This document shows, in pieces, positions 8,151-15,978 of a DNA stretch of 64,000 bases. The notes under the pieces were generated by a model. It saw only the letters and a list, made by a program, of their open reading frames with translations, was not told the DNA's origin and did no database searches. The position numbers and the translations under genes were made by a program. Location: the NCBI RefSeq assembly GCF_000684975.1, contig NZ_BAXZ01000003.1:494997-558996 (forward strand), read 5' to 3'. The stretch is from Paraburkholderia acidipaludis NBRC 101816. Lineage in GTDB: Bacteria > Pseudomonadota > Gammaproteobacteria > Burkholderiales > Burkholderiaceae. Positions within the stretch are counted from its first letter, which is position 1. The number at the start of each line of letters is the position of its first letter.

Positions 8151-9752
8151 TCAGTCGGCTGAGGGAGTGGGTGGCGGCGTATCCGGCTTCGCGGCCGGCT
8201 GCGTAGCGGCCCCCGTGTCGGTAGCCGCCGTGTTTGCGCTGGCCGCCGTCGGCGGATTGCCCATCGCCTGGAACAGCGCGGCCGTATCGGAAAGCCGCTG
8301 CCCGCGATAGCGGATCTCGTCGAGGCGCGCGTTGCGCCATTGCTGCTCGCTCTGGCGCACCGCGTAGTAAGGCACGGCGCCAAGCCGGTAGCGCGCGTTC
8401 GTTTCCTCGTACACGCCCTCCGAGGCCTGCGCGGAAGCACTGGCCGAATCGAGCGCCTGGGCGTCGTGCTCGAGCGAGGCCAACTGGTCCGCCACGTTCT
8501 GGAAGGCCGCGAGCACCGTCTGGCGATACGAGGCGTTGGCGGCGTCGTAGGACTGCAGCGCCGCGCGCCGCTGCGCAACGAGCTCGCCGCCATGAAAGAT
8601 GGGCTGCGTGAGCGAGGCGCCGATGGCCCACAGCGCACCGGCGCCGGAGGCCGCCATCGGCCACGAGAAGCCCGCCTGGCCGAGGCCCGCCGAGAGCGTG
8701 ATGCTCGGGAACATCTGGGCGGTCGCGGCGCCCACGTCGGCGGCGGCGGCCCTGAGCGTCGCGTCGGCGGCCTCGATGTCGGGACGCGACTTCAGCAGAT
8801 CGGACGGCACCAGCACCGGCACCTGCGCGGGCAGCGTGAGGCTCGCGAGGTCGAGGTCGGGCGGCGCCGCGTCGGGCGTGCGGCCGAGCAGGACGGCGAG
8901 CGCGTGGCGCGTCGTGCTCAGTTGCTGGCGCAGCACCGGCAGGTTGGTCGCGATCGAAGCCGCGCTTTGCTGCGCGTTCAGCAGGTCGGTGTGCGAGACC
9001 GCGCCGAGCGCGTAACGCTTCGCCAGATCGTCGGCCTGCGCGTTGGCGAGCGCGACCAGTTGCCCGGTCGTGTCGATCTCGGCATGCAGCATTGCCGTGC
9101 CGAGCGCCGCCGCGACGATGTTCGCGGCGAGCGCGCGCTGCGCCGCTTCGAACTGGAACGCCTGCACGTTCACGCGCGAGGCCTGCGCGGCGTTGTTCAG
9201 CCGGGTCGCACCGAACAGGTCGAATGAATAGCGCACCTCGACGACACCCGCGAAGATGTCGTACTGAAGCTTGTCGATGCCGAGCGGCGGAATACCGGGC
9301 GTGCGCTGGCGCTGCGCCGTGCCGAGCGCGTCGACGGTGGGCAGCATCGAGCTGCCGATCTGGCCGCGCAACTGCTCGCGTGCGGCCTGCAGGCTATGGT
9401 CGGCGGCGGCGAGGTTCGGGCTGTTGCGCAAGCCTTCCTCGACGAGGGCGTCCAGCGCGTCGGAGCGGTACAGCGTCCACCATTGCGGCACCGGCTGCGC
9501 GCCTACGACGAACTGCTGCGCCACGCCTTGCGCCGCAACCGTCTGCGCCGGCTGGGGATCCGCGCCGTAGTGGGCGGGCTGCGGCATTGCGGGCGCTTCG
9601 CCGCTCGGCCCCCATGCGCAGCCGGCGAGGCTTAGCGCGGCGAGCGCGGTCGCCCACGCGCAGGCGCGCAGCGCCGGGTGCCGCCGGCGCGACTCGACAG
9701 GCGGCGCCGCGTTGCGATCGATCGGCATGACTAACGGGTTCGTGGCGCTCAT
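8151..9752 (-). CDS. RND efflux outer-membrane lipoprotein (NodT/OprM family)
   Basis: This 533-residue TolC-type channel is the outer-membrane exit duct of the tripartite pump encoded upstream. Residues 25-46 form a lipoprotein signal with lipobox LSLAGC; an ATG eight codons in (MPIDRN) is an alternative start. Two long homologous repeats follow with family motifs (WWTLYRSDALDALVEEGLRNSPNL, SRPDIEAADATLRAAAADVG, SYDAANASYRQTVLAAFQNV). The tail is rich in Ala, Thr and Pro. Its start overlaps the permease stop by four bases (ATGA), so it is the last gene of the operon. Confidence 0.93.
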   Translation of the reverse strand: MSATNPLVMPIDRNAAPPVESRRRHPALRACAWATALAALSLAGCAWGPSGEAPAMPQPAHYGADPQPAQTVAAQGVAQQFVVGAQPVPQWWTLYRSDALDALVEEGLRNSPNLAAADHSLQAAREQLRGQIGSSMLPTVDALGTAQRQRTPGIPPLGIDKLQYDIFAGVVEVRYSFDLFGATRLNNAAQASRVNVQAFQFEAAQRALAANIVAAALGTAMLHAEIDTTGQLVALANAQADDLAKRYALGAVSHTDLLNAQQSAASIATNLPVLRQQLSTTRHALAVLLGRTPDAAPPDLDLASLTLPAQVPVLVPSDLLKSRPDIEAADATLRAAAADVGAATAQMFPSITLSAGLGQAGFSWPMAASGAGALWAIGASLTQPIFHGGELVAQRRAALQSYDAANASYRQTVLAAFQNVADQLASLEHDAQALDSASASAQASEGVYEETNARYRLGAVPYYAVRQSEQQWRNARLDEIRYRGQRLSDTAALFQAMGNPPTAASANTAATDTGAATQPAAKPDTPPPTPSAD

Positions 9753-12700
9753 GATGCATTCTCCGCGTCGGAGCCCCGCTCTCCGGTTTCGCCGGTCTCG
9801 CTGCTGCGCACGCGGAACGCCGCGGCATAGAGCGCCGGCAGATAGAACAGGGTGAGCACGGTGGCGCTCGTGATCCCGCCCATGAGCGCGGAGGCCATCG
9901 GCCCGAAGAAGTTCGAGCGCAGCAGCGGGATCAGCGCGAGCACGGCGGCGGCAGCCGTCAGCGTGATGGGCCGGAACCGCCGCACCGTTGCGCCGACGAT
10001 GGCGTCGAAGCGCTTGTGCCCTTCGCGGATGTCATGCTCGATCTGGTCCACGAGTATCACCGAGTTGCGCATGATGATGCCGAACATCGCAATCACGCCG
10101 AGCATCGCGACGAAGCCGAACGGCTCGTGAAACAGCAGCAGCGTGAGCACGACGCCGATCAGTCCGAGCGGCGCGGTCAGCACGACCATCATCACGCGCG
10201 AGAGGCTCTGCAGCTGGATCATCAAGAGCGTGAGCACGGCGATGGCGAGGATAGGCAACTGCACGAAGATCGACGCCTGGCCCTTCGCGCTTTCCTCCAC
10301 GGAGCCGCCCACTTCGATGCGATAACCCGTGGGCAGCGAAGCGCGGATCGGCGCGAGCTGCTTCTCCACTTCGTGCGTCACGTCGATGCCTTGCGCGCCG
10401 GCCTTCACGTCGGACTGCACGGTGATGGTGGGCTGGCGGTCGCGCGACCAGATCACGCCGTATTCGAGGTCGTTCGCGAGATGGCCGAGCGAGCCGAGCG
10501 GTACCGGTCCGTTGGGCGTCGGCATGGCGAGCGTCAGCAGATGGGCGGGGTCGACGCGCTCGGCGGCGGGCGCGCGCAGATCGACGCTGATGAGCTTGTC
10601 GCGTTCGCGGTACTGCGTAACGGTGTAGCCCGAGAGCGTCATCTGCAGGAAGTTGGCGACGTCCTCCGACGAAACGTTCAGCGCGCGCGCCTTCTGCTGG
10701 TCGATCTCGAAGTGCAGCGATCGTTCGGCGGGCTCGTCCCAGTCGAAGCTGACGTTGTCGGTGCGCGCGTCGGCGCGCATCGTCGCGGCGACGCGCTCCG
10801 CGATGGCGCGCACCGTGGCGATGTCGTCGCCGCTCACGCGGAACTGCACGGGGTAGCCCACGGGCGGCCCGTTCTCGAGGCGCGAGAGGCGCGTGCGCAC
10901 GGCGGGGAAGTCGTTGCGCAGCTTCGTTTCGAGCCATGCGGCGAGCTTTTCGCGGTCCTCGATCGACTTCGCCGTGATGACGAACTGCGCGAAGTTCGGC
11001 TGCTGCAACTGCTGGTCGAGCGGCAGATAGAAGCGCGGCGCGCCGGTGCCGACGAAGTCGACCGCATGATCGATCTCGGGGCGGCCCTTGAGCGCGGCTT
11101 CAAGGCGGCGGGTTTCGCGCAGCGTGGCGTCGAACGAGGCGCCCTCGGGCAGGCGGACGTCCATGAGCAGCTCGGGCCGGTCGGAGCTCGGGAAGAATTG
11201 CTGCGGCACGAGCGTGAAGCCGAGCAGGGCAACCAGAAAGAGCGCGATCGTGAGCGCGAGCACGACGAAGCGATATTCGATGCACCAGCCGATCCAGTGC
11301 CGCAAGCGGTGATAGAAGCGCGTGTCGTAAATATCATGCTCGTGCCCGTCGGGCTCGTGGGCCGCGCGCTCGCGCTCGGGCAGGAGCCGGTAGCCGAGCA
11401 GCGGGATCAGCACGACGGCCGCGAACCACGAGGCGATCAGCGCGATCGCGGAGACCTGGAAGATCGAGCGCGTGTATTCGCCGGTGCTCGACTTCGCAAG
11501 CACGATGGGCAAAAAGCCCGCGACGGTGACGAGCGTTCCCGTGAGCATCGGGAAGGCGGTGCTCGTGTACGCGAACGCCGCGGCGCGCGTGCGGCTCCAG
11601 CCTTGGGCGAGCTTCACGGCCATCATCTCGACCGAGATGATGGCGTCGTCCACGAGCAGGCCGAGCGCAAGCACGAGCGTGCCGAGCGAGACCTTGTGCA
11701 GGCCGATGTCGAAGAGATACATCACGAGCGAAGTCACGGCGAGCACGATGGGGATCGTGATCACGACCACCATGCCGGTGCGCACGCCCAGCGAGACGAG
11801 GCTCACGAGCAGCACGATGCCGACGGCTTCCGCCACGGCCTCGACGAAGTCGTCCACGGACCGCGAGACCGCGTGCGGCATGCTCGACACTTCGACGAGC
11901 CGCAGGCCCGCGGGCAGCCCGGCGCGCAGTTGCGCGACGCGCGCGTCGAGCGCCTTGCCCAGACGAATCACGTCGCCGCCGGGCTGCATCGTGAGGCCGA
12001 TGCCGAGCACGGCGTTGCCTTCGAAGCGCATCTGCGTGGCGGGCGGGTCGTCGTAGCCGCGCCGGATCGTGGCGATGTCGCCGAGGCGAAAGCTGTGGCC
12101 GTTCACGCGGATCAGCGTGTCGGCCAGCGCCTGCAAGTTCTCGTACTGTCCGCTCGGGCGCACGAAGACGCGGTCGTCGGCCGTGGTCAGCGTGCCCGCC
12201 GGCGAGACGCTGTTCTGCGCGCCGATGATCTGGCCGAGCTGCGTGGGCGAAATGCCGAGGCGCGTGAGCTGCGTGTTCGGGATCTCGATGTAAATGCGCT
12301 GATTCGGGTCGCCGAAGTAATCGACCTTGCCGACGTCGGGCACGCGCAGCAGCTCTTCACGCAGCTTGTCGGCGTAGTCGTGCAGCTGGGCCGGCGAGAA
12401 ACCGTCGCCTTCGAGCGCATAGATGTTCGTGTAGACGTCGCCGAACTCGTCGTTGAAGAACGGCCCCTGCACGCCGGGCGGCAGCGTGGCGGCGATGTCG
12501 CCCACTTTCTTGCGCACCTGGTACCAGGTGGGCTGCACTTCGCTCACGGGCGCCGAGTCCTTCATCGTGAAGAACACGAGCGACTCGCCGGGGCGCGAAT
12601 AAGCGCGCAGGAAGTCGATATAAGGCGTTTCCTGCAGCTTGCGGCCGATGCGCGTGGTCACCTGATCCTCGACCTGGCGCGCGGTCGCGCCGGGCCAGAA

Positions 12701-12886
12701 GGTCTGGATCACCATCACGCGGAACGTGAACGGCGGATCTTCGGACTGCGAAAGACGCGTGTAGGAGAGGGCGCCGAAGAGCGTCGCGAGCGCGATGATG
12801 AAGATCACCAGTGCCTGATGCCGCAACGCCCACGCCGACAGGTTGAAGCGCCCCTCTTCGTGATCGGAGGCCGGAACCTGGCTCAT
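9749..12886 (-). CDS. RND efflux inner-membrane transporter
   Basis: The 1045-residue product is a proton-driven multidrug/solvent pump subunit of the AcrB superfamily. The start is the ATG at 12884-12886, which overlaps the adaptor stop (ATGA); the open frame runs further upstream only as an antisense shadow. Twelve membrane segments and two large periplasmic loops are recognisable. The first segment is QALVIFIIALATLFGALSY. TM4 contains the proton-relay pair in LGLLVDDAIISVEM. The loop sequences (DPPFTFRVMVIQTFWPGATA, PYIDFLRAYSRPGES) resemble the TriC/MexK-type branch rather than AcrB itself. The substrate cannot be inferred. Confidence 0.97.
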   Translation of the reverse strand: MSQVPASDHEEGRFNLSAWALRHQALVIFIIALATLFGALSYTRLSQSEDPPFTFRVMVIQTFWPGATARQVEDQVTTRIGRKLQETPYIDFLRAYSRPGESLVFFTMKDSAPVSEVQPTWYQVRKKVGDIAATLPPGVQGPFFNDEFGDVYTNIYALEGDGFSPAQLHDYADKLREELLRVPDVGKVDYFGDPNQRIYIEIPNTQLTRLGISPTQLGQIIGAQNSVSPAGTLTTADDRVFVRPSGQYENLQALADTLIRVNGHSFRLGDIATIRRGYDDPPATQMRFEGNAVLGIGLTMQPGGDVIRLGKALDARVAQLRAGLPAGLRLVEVSSMPHAVSRSVDDFVEAVAEAVGIVLLVSLVSLGVRTGMVVVITIPIVLAVTSLVMYLFDIGLHKVSLGTLVLALGLLVDDAIISVEMMAVKLAQGWSRTRAAAFAYTSTAFPMLTGTLVTVAGFLPIVLAKSSTGEYTRSIFQVSAIALIASWFAAVVLIPLLGYRLLPERERAAHEPDGHEHDIYDTRFYHRLRHWIGWCIEYRFVVLALTIALFLVALLGFTLVPQQFFPSSDRPELLMDVRLPEGASFDATLRETRRLEAALKGRPEIDHAVDFVGTGAPRFYLPLDQQLQQPNFAQFVITAKSIEDREKLAAWLETKLRNDFPAVRTRLSRLENGPPVGYPVQFRVSGDDIATVRAIAERVAATMRADARTDNVSFDWDEPAERSLHFEIDQQKARALNVSSEDVANFLQMTLSGYTVTQYRERDKLISVDLRAPAAERVDPAHLLTLAMPTPNGPVPLGSLGHLANDLEYGVIWSRDRQPTITVQSDVKAGAQGIDVTHEVEKQLAPIRASLPTGYRIEVGGSVEESAKGQASIFVQLPILAIAVLTLLMIQLQSLSRVMMVVLTAPLGLIGVVLTLLLFHEPFGFVAMLGVIAMFGIIMRNSVILVDQIEHDIREGHKRFDAIVGATVRRFRPITLTAAAAVLALIPLLRSNFFGPMASALMGGITSATVLTLFYLPALYAAAFRVRSSETGETGERGSDAENAS

Positions 12887-14016
12887 GACGCGAAATCCTC
12901 GGGATGGAGCGGCGGCACCGGGTGCACTTTCTCGCCCTCGGTGACGGTGTGCACGCCTTGCAGCACGATCTGGTCGTCGTCGGCGAGGCCGCTCGTCACG
13001 GTGATCGTGCGCGCGTCGTAGCGCGAGACCGCCACGCGACGCAGCTGCAGCACGTTGTCGGGTTTGTGGATGATCCAGAGCGCCGGCGCGTCGCCGTCGT
13101 GGAAAAGCGCGGTGGCCGGGATCGTGTAGGTGCCGCTCGCGGCCGCCCGGCTCGCCGCGATCGCGACGTTGGCCGTCATGCCGAGGCGTACGGCAGCGTC
13201 CGGATTGGCCAGCGTGAGTTTCACGCGCCAGGTGCGGCTCTGCGGATCGGCGGCGGCGGCGATTTCGCGGATCTGCGCCGTGTACTGCCGCCCAGGCAGC
13301 GCCGGCAGGCTCACCTGGGCGCGCTCGCCGACGGCGAGGCCGGCAACGGCGGTTTCGGGCAGATCGCAGACCACGTCCACGTCGCCCGACCACGCGAGCT
13401 GATACACGGCCTGGCCGGATTGCACGTTCTGGCCCGTGTCGGCGTTTTCGGCGGTAATGACGCCGGCGTGATCGGCGACGAGCTGCGTGTAGCGGCGCTG
13501 GTCCTCGGCGAGCGCGAGCTGCTGTTGCGCCTGATCGCGCTGCGCCACGGCCGAAGCGTAAGCGTTCTGCGTCTGCTCGAACTGCGCGCGGGCAATGAGA
13601 TTGGCGGCAGCCTGGGCCGTGTCGCGATCGAGCTGCTGCTTCGCGTAGGCGTAGTTGTGCTGGGCAGCCGCGAGCTGTGCGGCGGCGCTGGCCGCGTTCT
13701 TCTCGAAGTCGGACGGATCGAGGCGCGCGACGACCTGGCCCGGTTTGACGGTGCCGCCCAGGCGCACGCTGCGCTCGATGACCTTGCCGGCCACGCGGAA
13801 CGAGAGCGGCGTCGAATAGCGCGCTTCGATATCGCCGGGATAGCTGGCCTGCGGGCCGGTTCCGTCAGGATGCACGATCATGAAGACGACGGGGCGCGGG
13901 GCCTCCGGCGGCGGCGCTTCCTTGCCGCAGGCGGCGAGTGCCGCGGCGGCGCACAGCGAGAGGAGACCGGCCAGGCGGCGCCAGCGCGAGCGCCCTGATG
14001 ACCCACTGGACTGCAT
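12883..14016 (-). CDS. RND efflux periplasmic adaptor (membrane fusion protein)
   Basis: This 377-residue lipoprotein adaptor joins the RND pump to the outer-membrane channel. I choose the ATG at 14014-14016 because AGGA lies five bases upstream; the ATG at 14020-14022 and longer frames lack this. The lipobox is LAAC. Then come a lipoyl half (SFRVAGKVIERSVRLGGTVK), a coiled-coil hairpin (ASAAAQLAAAQHNYAYAKQQLDRD onward), the second lipoyl half, a beta-barrel region (AQIREIAAAADPQSRTWRVK) and a membrane-proximal domain ending PPLHPEDFAS. It is the first gene of the operon and divergent from the TetR gene. Confidence 0.95.
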   Translation of the reverse strand: MQSSGSSGRSRWRRLAGLLSLCAAAALAACGKEAPPPEAPRPVVFMIVHPDGTGPQASYPGDIEARYSTPLSFRVAGKVIERSVRLGGTVKPGQVVARLDPSDFEKNAASAAAQLAAAQHNYAYAKQQLDRDTAQAAANLIARAQFEQTQNAYASAVAQRDQAQQQLALAEDQRRYTQLVADHAGVITAENADTGQNVQSGQAVYQLAWSGDVDVVCDLPETAVAGLAVGERAQVSLPALPGRQYTAQIREIAAAADPQSRTWRVKLTLANPDAAVRLGMTANVAIAASRAAASGTYTIPATALFHDGDAPALWIIHKPDNVLQLRRVAVSRYDARTITVTSGLADDDQIVLQGVHTVTEGEKVHPVPPLHPEDFAS

Positions 14017-14203
14017 GCGCATCCTGCCCGATGCGCCACGACCGCGACGATTCACATGGACCTCGATTTGCCAGGGGCGCAGGCAAGATACCGGGCCTGG
14101 CGCGGCGCACCGCATGGCGCGGGCGCGGCCGGACCCGCTTTGCGCTCGCGCACACGGGATTCATTTACAGCATGCGTGCCAGATAACGACCACAGATGAC
14201 GAA

Positions 14204-14237
14204 TTGGATTCTAATACAACACTGTATCTGAATCCAA
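14204..14237. promoter_or_regulatory. 34-base dyad between efflux operon and tetR
   Basis: Outer arms TTGGATTC (14204-14211) and GAATCCAA (14230-14237) and inner arms ATACA (14214-14218) and TGTAT (14223-14227) share one symmetry axis at 14220.5. Only the two-base joints and the four central bases break the symmetry. It lies in the divergent promoter region in an AT-rich setting, 40 bases before the TetR start, the normal place for a TetR operator controlling both transcripts. Confidence 0.6.
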
Positions 14238-14276
14238 AGTTGAATTGGAGGAATGTTTCAGTGCTAGACTCCCGCC

Positions 14277-14894
14277 ATGAACCGCATCCGACTGACCCGC
14301 GAACAAAGCCGTGACCGGACGCGCGAGCGCCTGCTCGACGCGGCGCAAGCCATTTTTACGAAAAAAGGTTTCGTGGGCGCGAGCGTGGAAGACATCGCGC
14401 TGGCGGCGGGTTACACGCGCGGGGCGTTCTATTCGAACTTCGGCAGCAAGGCCGAACTGCTCGTGGAACTGCTGCGGCGCGACCATGAGGCGATGCAGGC
14501 CGATCTGCGCGCGATCTTCGAAACGGAGACCTCGCGCGAAGAGATGGAGGCGCGCGTGACGGCCTACTACAGCCGCATGGCGCAAGAGAGTCAGACGTTT
14601 CTGCTGTGGGTGGAGGCGAAGCTGCTGGCGGCGCGCGATGCACGCTTTCGCGCCCGCTTCACGGCGTTCCTGAAGGAAAAACGCGACCATCTCGCCGAAT
14701 ACATCGAGGAATTTTCGGCTCGCGCCGGCACGCCGATGCCGCTCGAGCCCGATCTGCTCGTGATCGGCCTGATCGGGCTGTGCGACGGCGTGCAGTTTCT
14801 CTCCACGGCCGATCCGCAACACGTCACGCCGCCCGTGGTCGAGGCGGTGCTGAGCCGATTCTTTGCGCGCGTGGTGTTTGGACGCGACGCCTGA
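14277..14894 (+). CDS. TetR family repressor of the divergent efflux operon
   Basis: The 205-residue protein has the TetR N-terminal HTH (RERLLDAAQAIFTKKGFVGASVEDIALAAGYTRGAFYSNFGSK, split here by residues 17-60) followed by an all-helical ligand-binding domain. AGYTRGAFYSNFGSK is the typical recognition-helix block. The gene is transcribed away from the RND operon from a shared 260-base region holding a strong dyad, so it most likely represses that operon and itself until a pump substrate binds. The ligand is unknown. Confidence 0.95.
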   Translation: MNRIRLTREQSRDRTRERLLDAAQAIFTKKGFVGASVEDIALAAGYTRGAFYSNFGSKAELLVELLRRDHEAMQADLRAIFETETSREEMEARVTAYYSRMAQESQTFLLWVEAKLLAARDARFRARFTAFLKEKRDHLAEYIEEFSARAGTPMPLEPDLLVIGLIGLCDGVQFLSTADPQHVTPPVVEAVLSRFFARVVFGRDA

Positions 14895-14914
14895 GCCACG
14901 CCGCACGGCGGGCG

Positions 14915-15145
14915 TCAGCTGCCGAGCCCTGGGCTGTAGTTGCTGCCGATCAGCCGCGTGACCGAGTCGACGTTGTGATAGTCCTGTTCCGGCATGCCGT
15001 CGAGAATTGCGAGCACTTCGTTGCTCGCGCCCGCGTTGCGCGCGGCGTCCACGAGATCGTCCTTGTTGGCCGGCCAGCGGACCTCGCGCAGTACGTCGGT
15101 CAATTGCAGATCGATCGGCTCTTCGGGAATGGGAGTGGCAGGCAT
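14915..15145 (-). CDS. DUF2795-like small cytoplasmic protein
   Basis: I start at the ATG at 15143-15145 (MPATPIPEEPIDLQLTDVL), giving 76 residues, because AAAGGACG precedes it and upstream sequence in the frame is Arg/Ala-rich and not protein-like. The body (LREVRWPANKDDLVDAARNAGAS, then VLAILDGMPEQDYHNVDSVT) fits the small DUF2795 family: a short alpha-helical domain with a Pro-Ala step and an acidic C-terminal helix. These proteins have no established biochemical role. It converges on tetR. Confidence 0.75.
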   Translation of the reverse strand: MPATPIPEEPIDLQLTDVLREVRWPANKDDLVDAARNAGASNEVLAILDGMPEQDYHNVDSVTRLIGSNYSPGLGS

Positions 15146-15328
15146 GCGGGGCGTCCTTTGCCCGGCCGGCGCGGGTCCGCGATGACAGGCGGACCGGGCC
15201 GGCAAGGCGGCTGAATCGGCTAAATCATGGCCACGGCGCGACCGGGTACAGCATGGCGCCGCGACGCCAGCATAGCCAATTCTTCGCACCGGCCGACGCT
15301 GGGTGTCCGCCGGGGGCCCGGACCAGGT

Positions 15329-15589
15329 CTAAGTCTGGAGATGCAGTTCGGGCGTCAGGGTTTTGTCGAGCTGTCGCGACTTCGGCAGCGTGATGTATTG
15401 CCAATGCTGCGCGCCGCTTGCCATGGGGACCGGCACGTCGGGGGCAGGCGGGGCGACCGGGGCGTCGTTCAGGCGCAGCTGCGGGGCCGCGCCGCCGTAA
15501 TCGGCCAGGGTTTCCCGTGCTGTATGCGCCGGTGCGGCGAAGCAGGACGCCGAGAGCATCACGGTGGCCATCACTGTCGAGGTTTTCAT
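15329..15589 (-). CDS. Small exported protein of unknown function
   Basis: The product is 86 residues from the ATG at 15587-15589, preceded by a strong GGAGG ribosome binding site. Residues 1-22 (MKTSTVMATVMLSASCFAAP) are a signal peptide with cleavage near AAPA. The mature part is short, Pro/Ala-rich, and ends with QYITLPKSRQLDKTLTPELHLQT. I do not recognise a domain. The strong start site and clear signal sequence argue that it is a real periplasmic peptide. Confidence 0.62.
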   Translation of the reverse strand: MKTSTVMATVMLSASCFAAPAHTARETLADYGGAAPQLRLNDAPVAPPAPDVPVPMASGAQHWQYITLPKSRQLDKTLTPELHLQT

Positions 15590-15978
15590 CGCTCGACCTC
15601 CTCTCTCATGCGGCCTTGTGGCCGCAGCAAGCGCCGTGCCGCGCCCGGGCGGGCGCTGCGCGGCAGCCGCGCCGCTCACGCTGGGGGCGGCGCGCCGCAT
15701 TGGCTTCGCGCGGGTGCGGCGGCTGCTGCCGTGCGGCTGCGCGGGAAGATATGCGATATATCCATAATGGCAGGAAATGGGCACGCGCGTCTCGAACGCG
15801 CGTGCTTTTTTGCGCTTTCTGGCCAGCGGCAGGGCGCCGGCCGCGCCGCTTCAGCCGCCCGCCCGCAACCCGTCGAAACGGATCGACCGCCAGGAGGGGC
15901 GGTCCCGCATATCGCCGTTGAGCCAGTTCCATTGCGGATGGCGCGCCATGAACGCCTGCGCAGCCAGGAAGCCGCGCG
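15590..15978. other. Region between the small exported protein and the ClC gene
   Basis: These 389 bases contain an AT-rich patch at about 15750-15775 (ATATGCGATATATCCATAAT), probably the minus-strand promoter of the small exported protein. They also hold a strong plus-strand intrinsic terminator at 15781-15811 and a 32-codon minus-strand frame at 15851-15949. The last could be a small gene but is not convincing on its own. Confidence 0.4.
15781..15811 (+). terminator. Rho-independent terminator with no plus-strand gene upstream
   Basis: Perfect 9-base stem GCACGCGCG (15781-15789) and CGCGCGTGC (15797-15805) with a seven-base loop, followed by six T (15806-15811). It is oriented to stop plus-strand transcription, but the annotated neighbours on both sides are on the minus strand. 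Confidence 0.65.

Noticed and set aside
10016..13021. A 1001-codon frame antisense to the RND permease
   Set aside because: Its composition (very high Arg, Asp, His, Glu) and lack of recognisable motifs mark it as a shadow of the permease gene.
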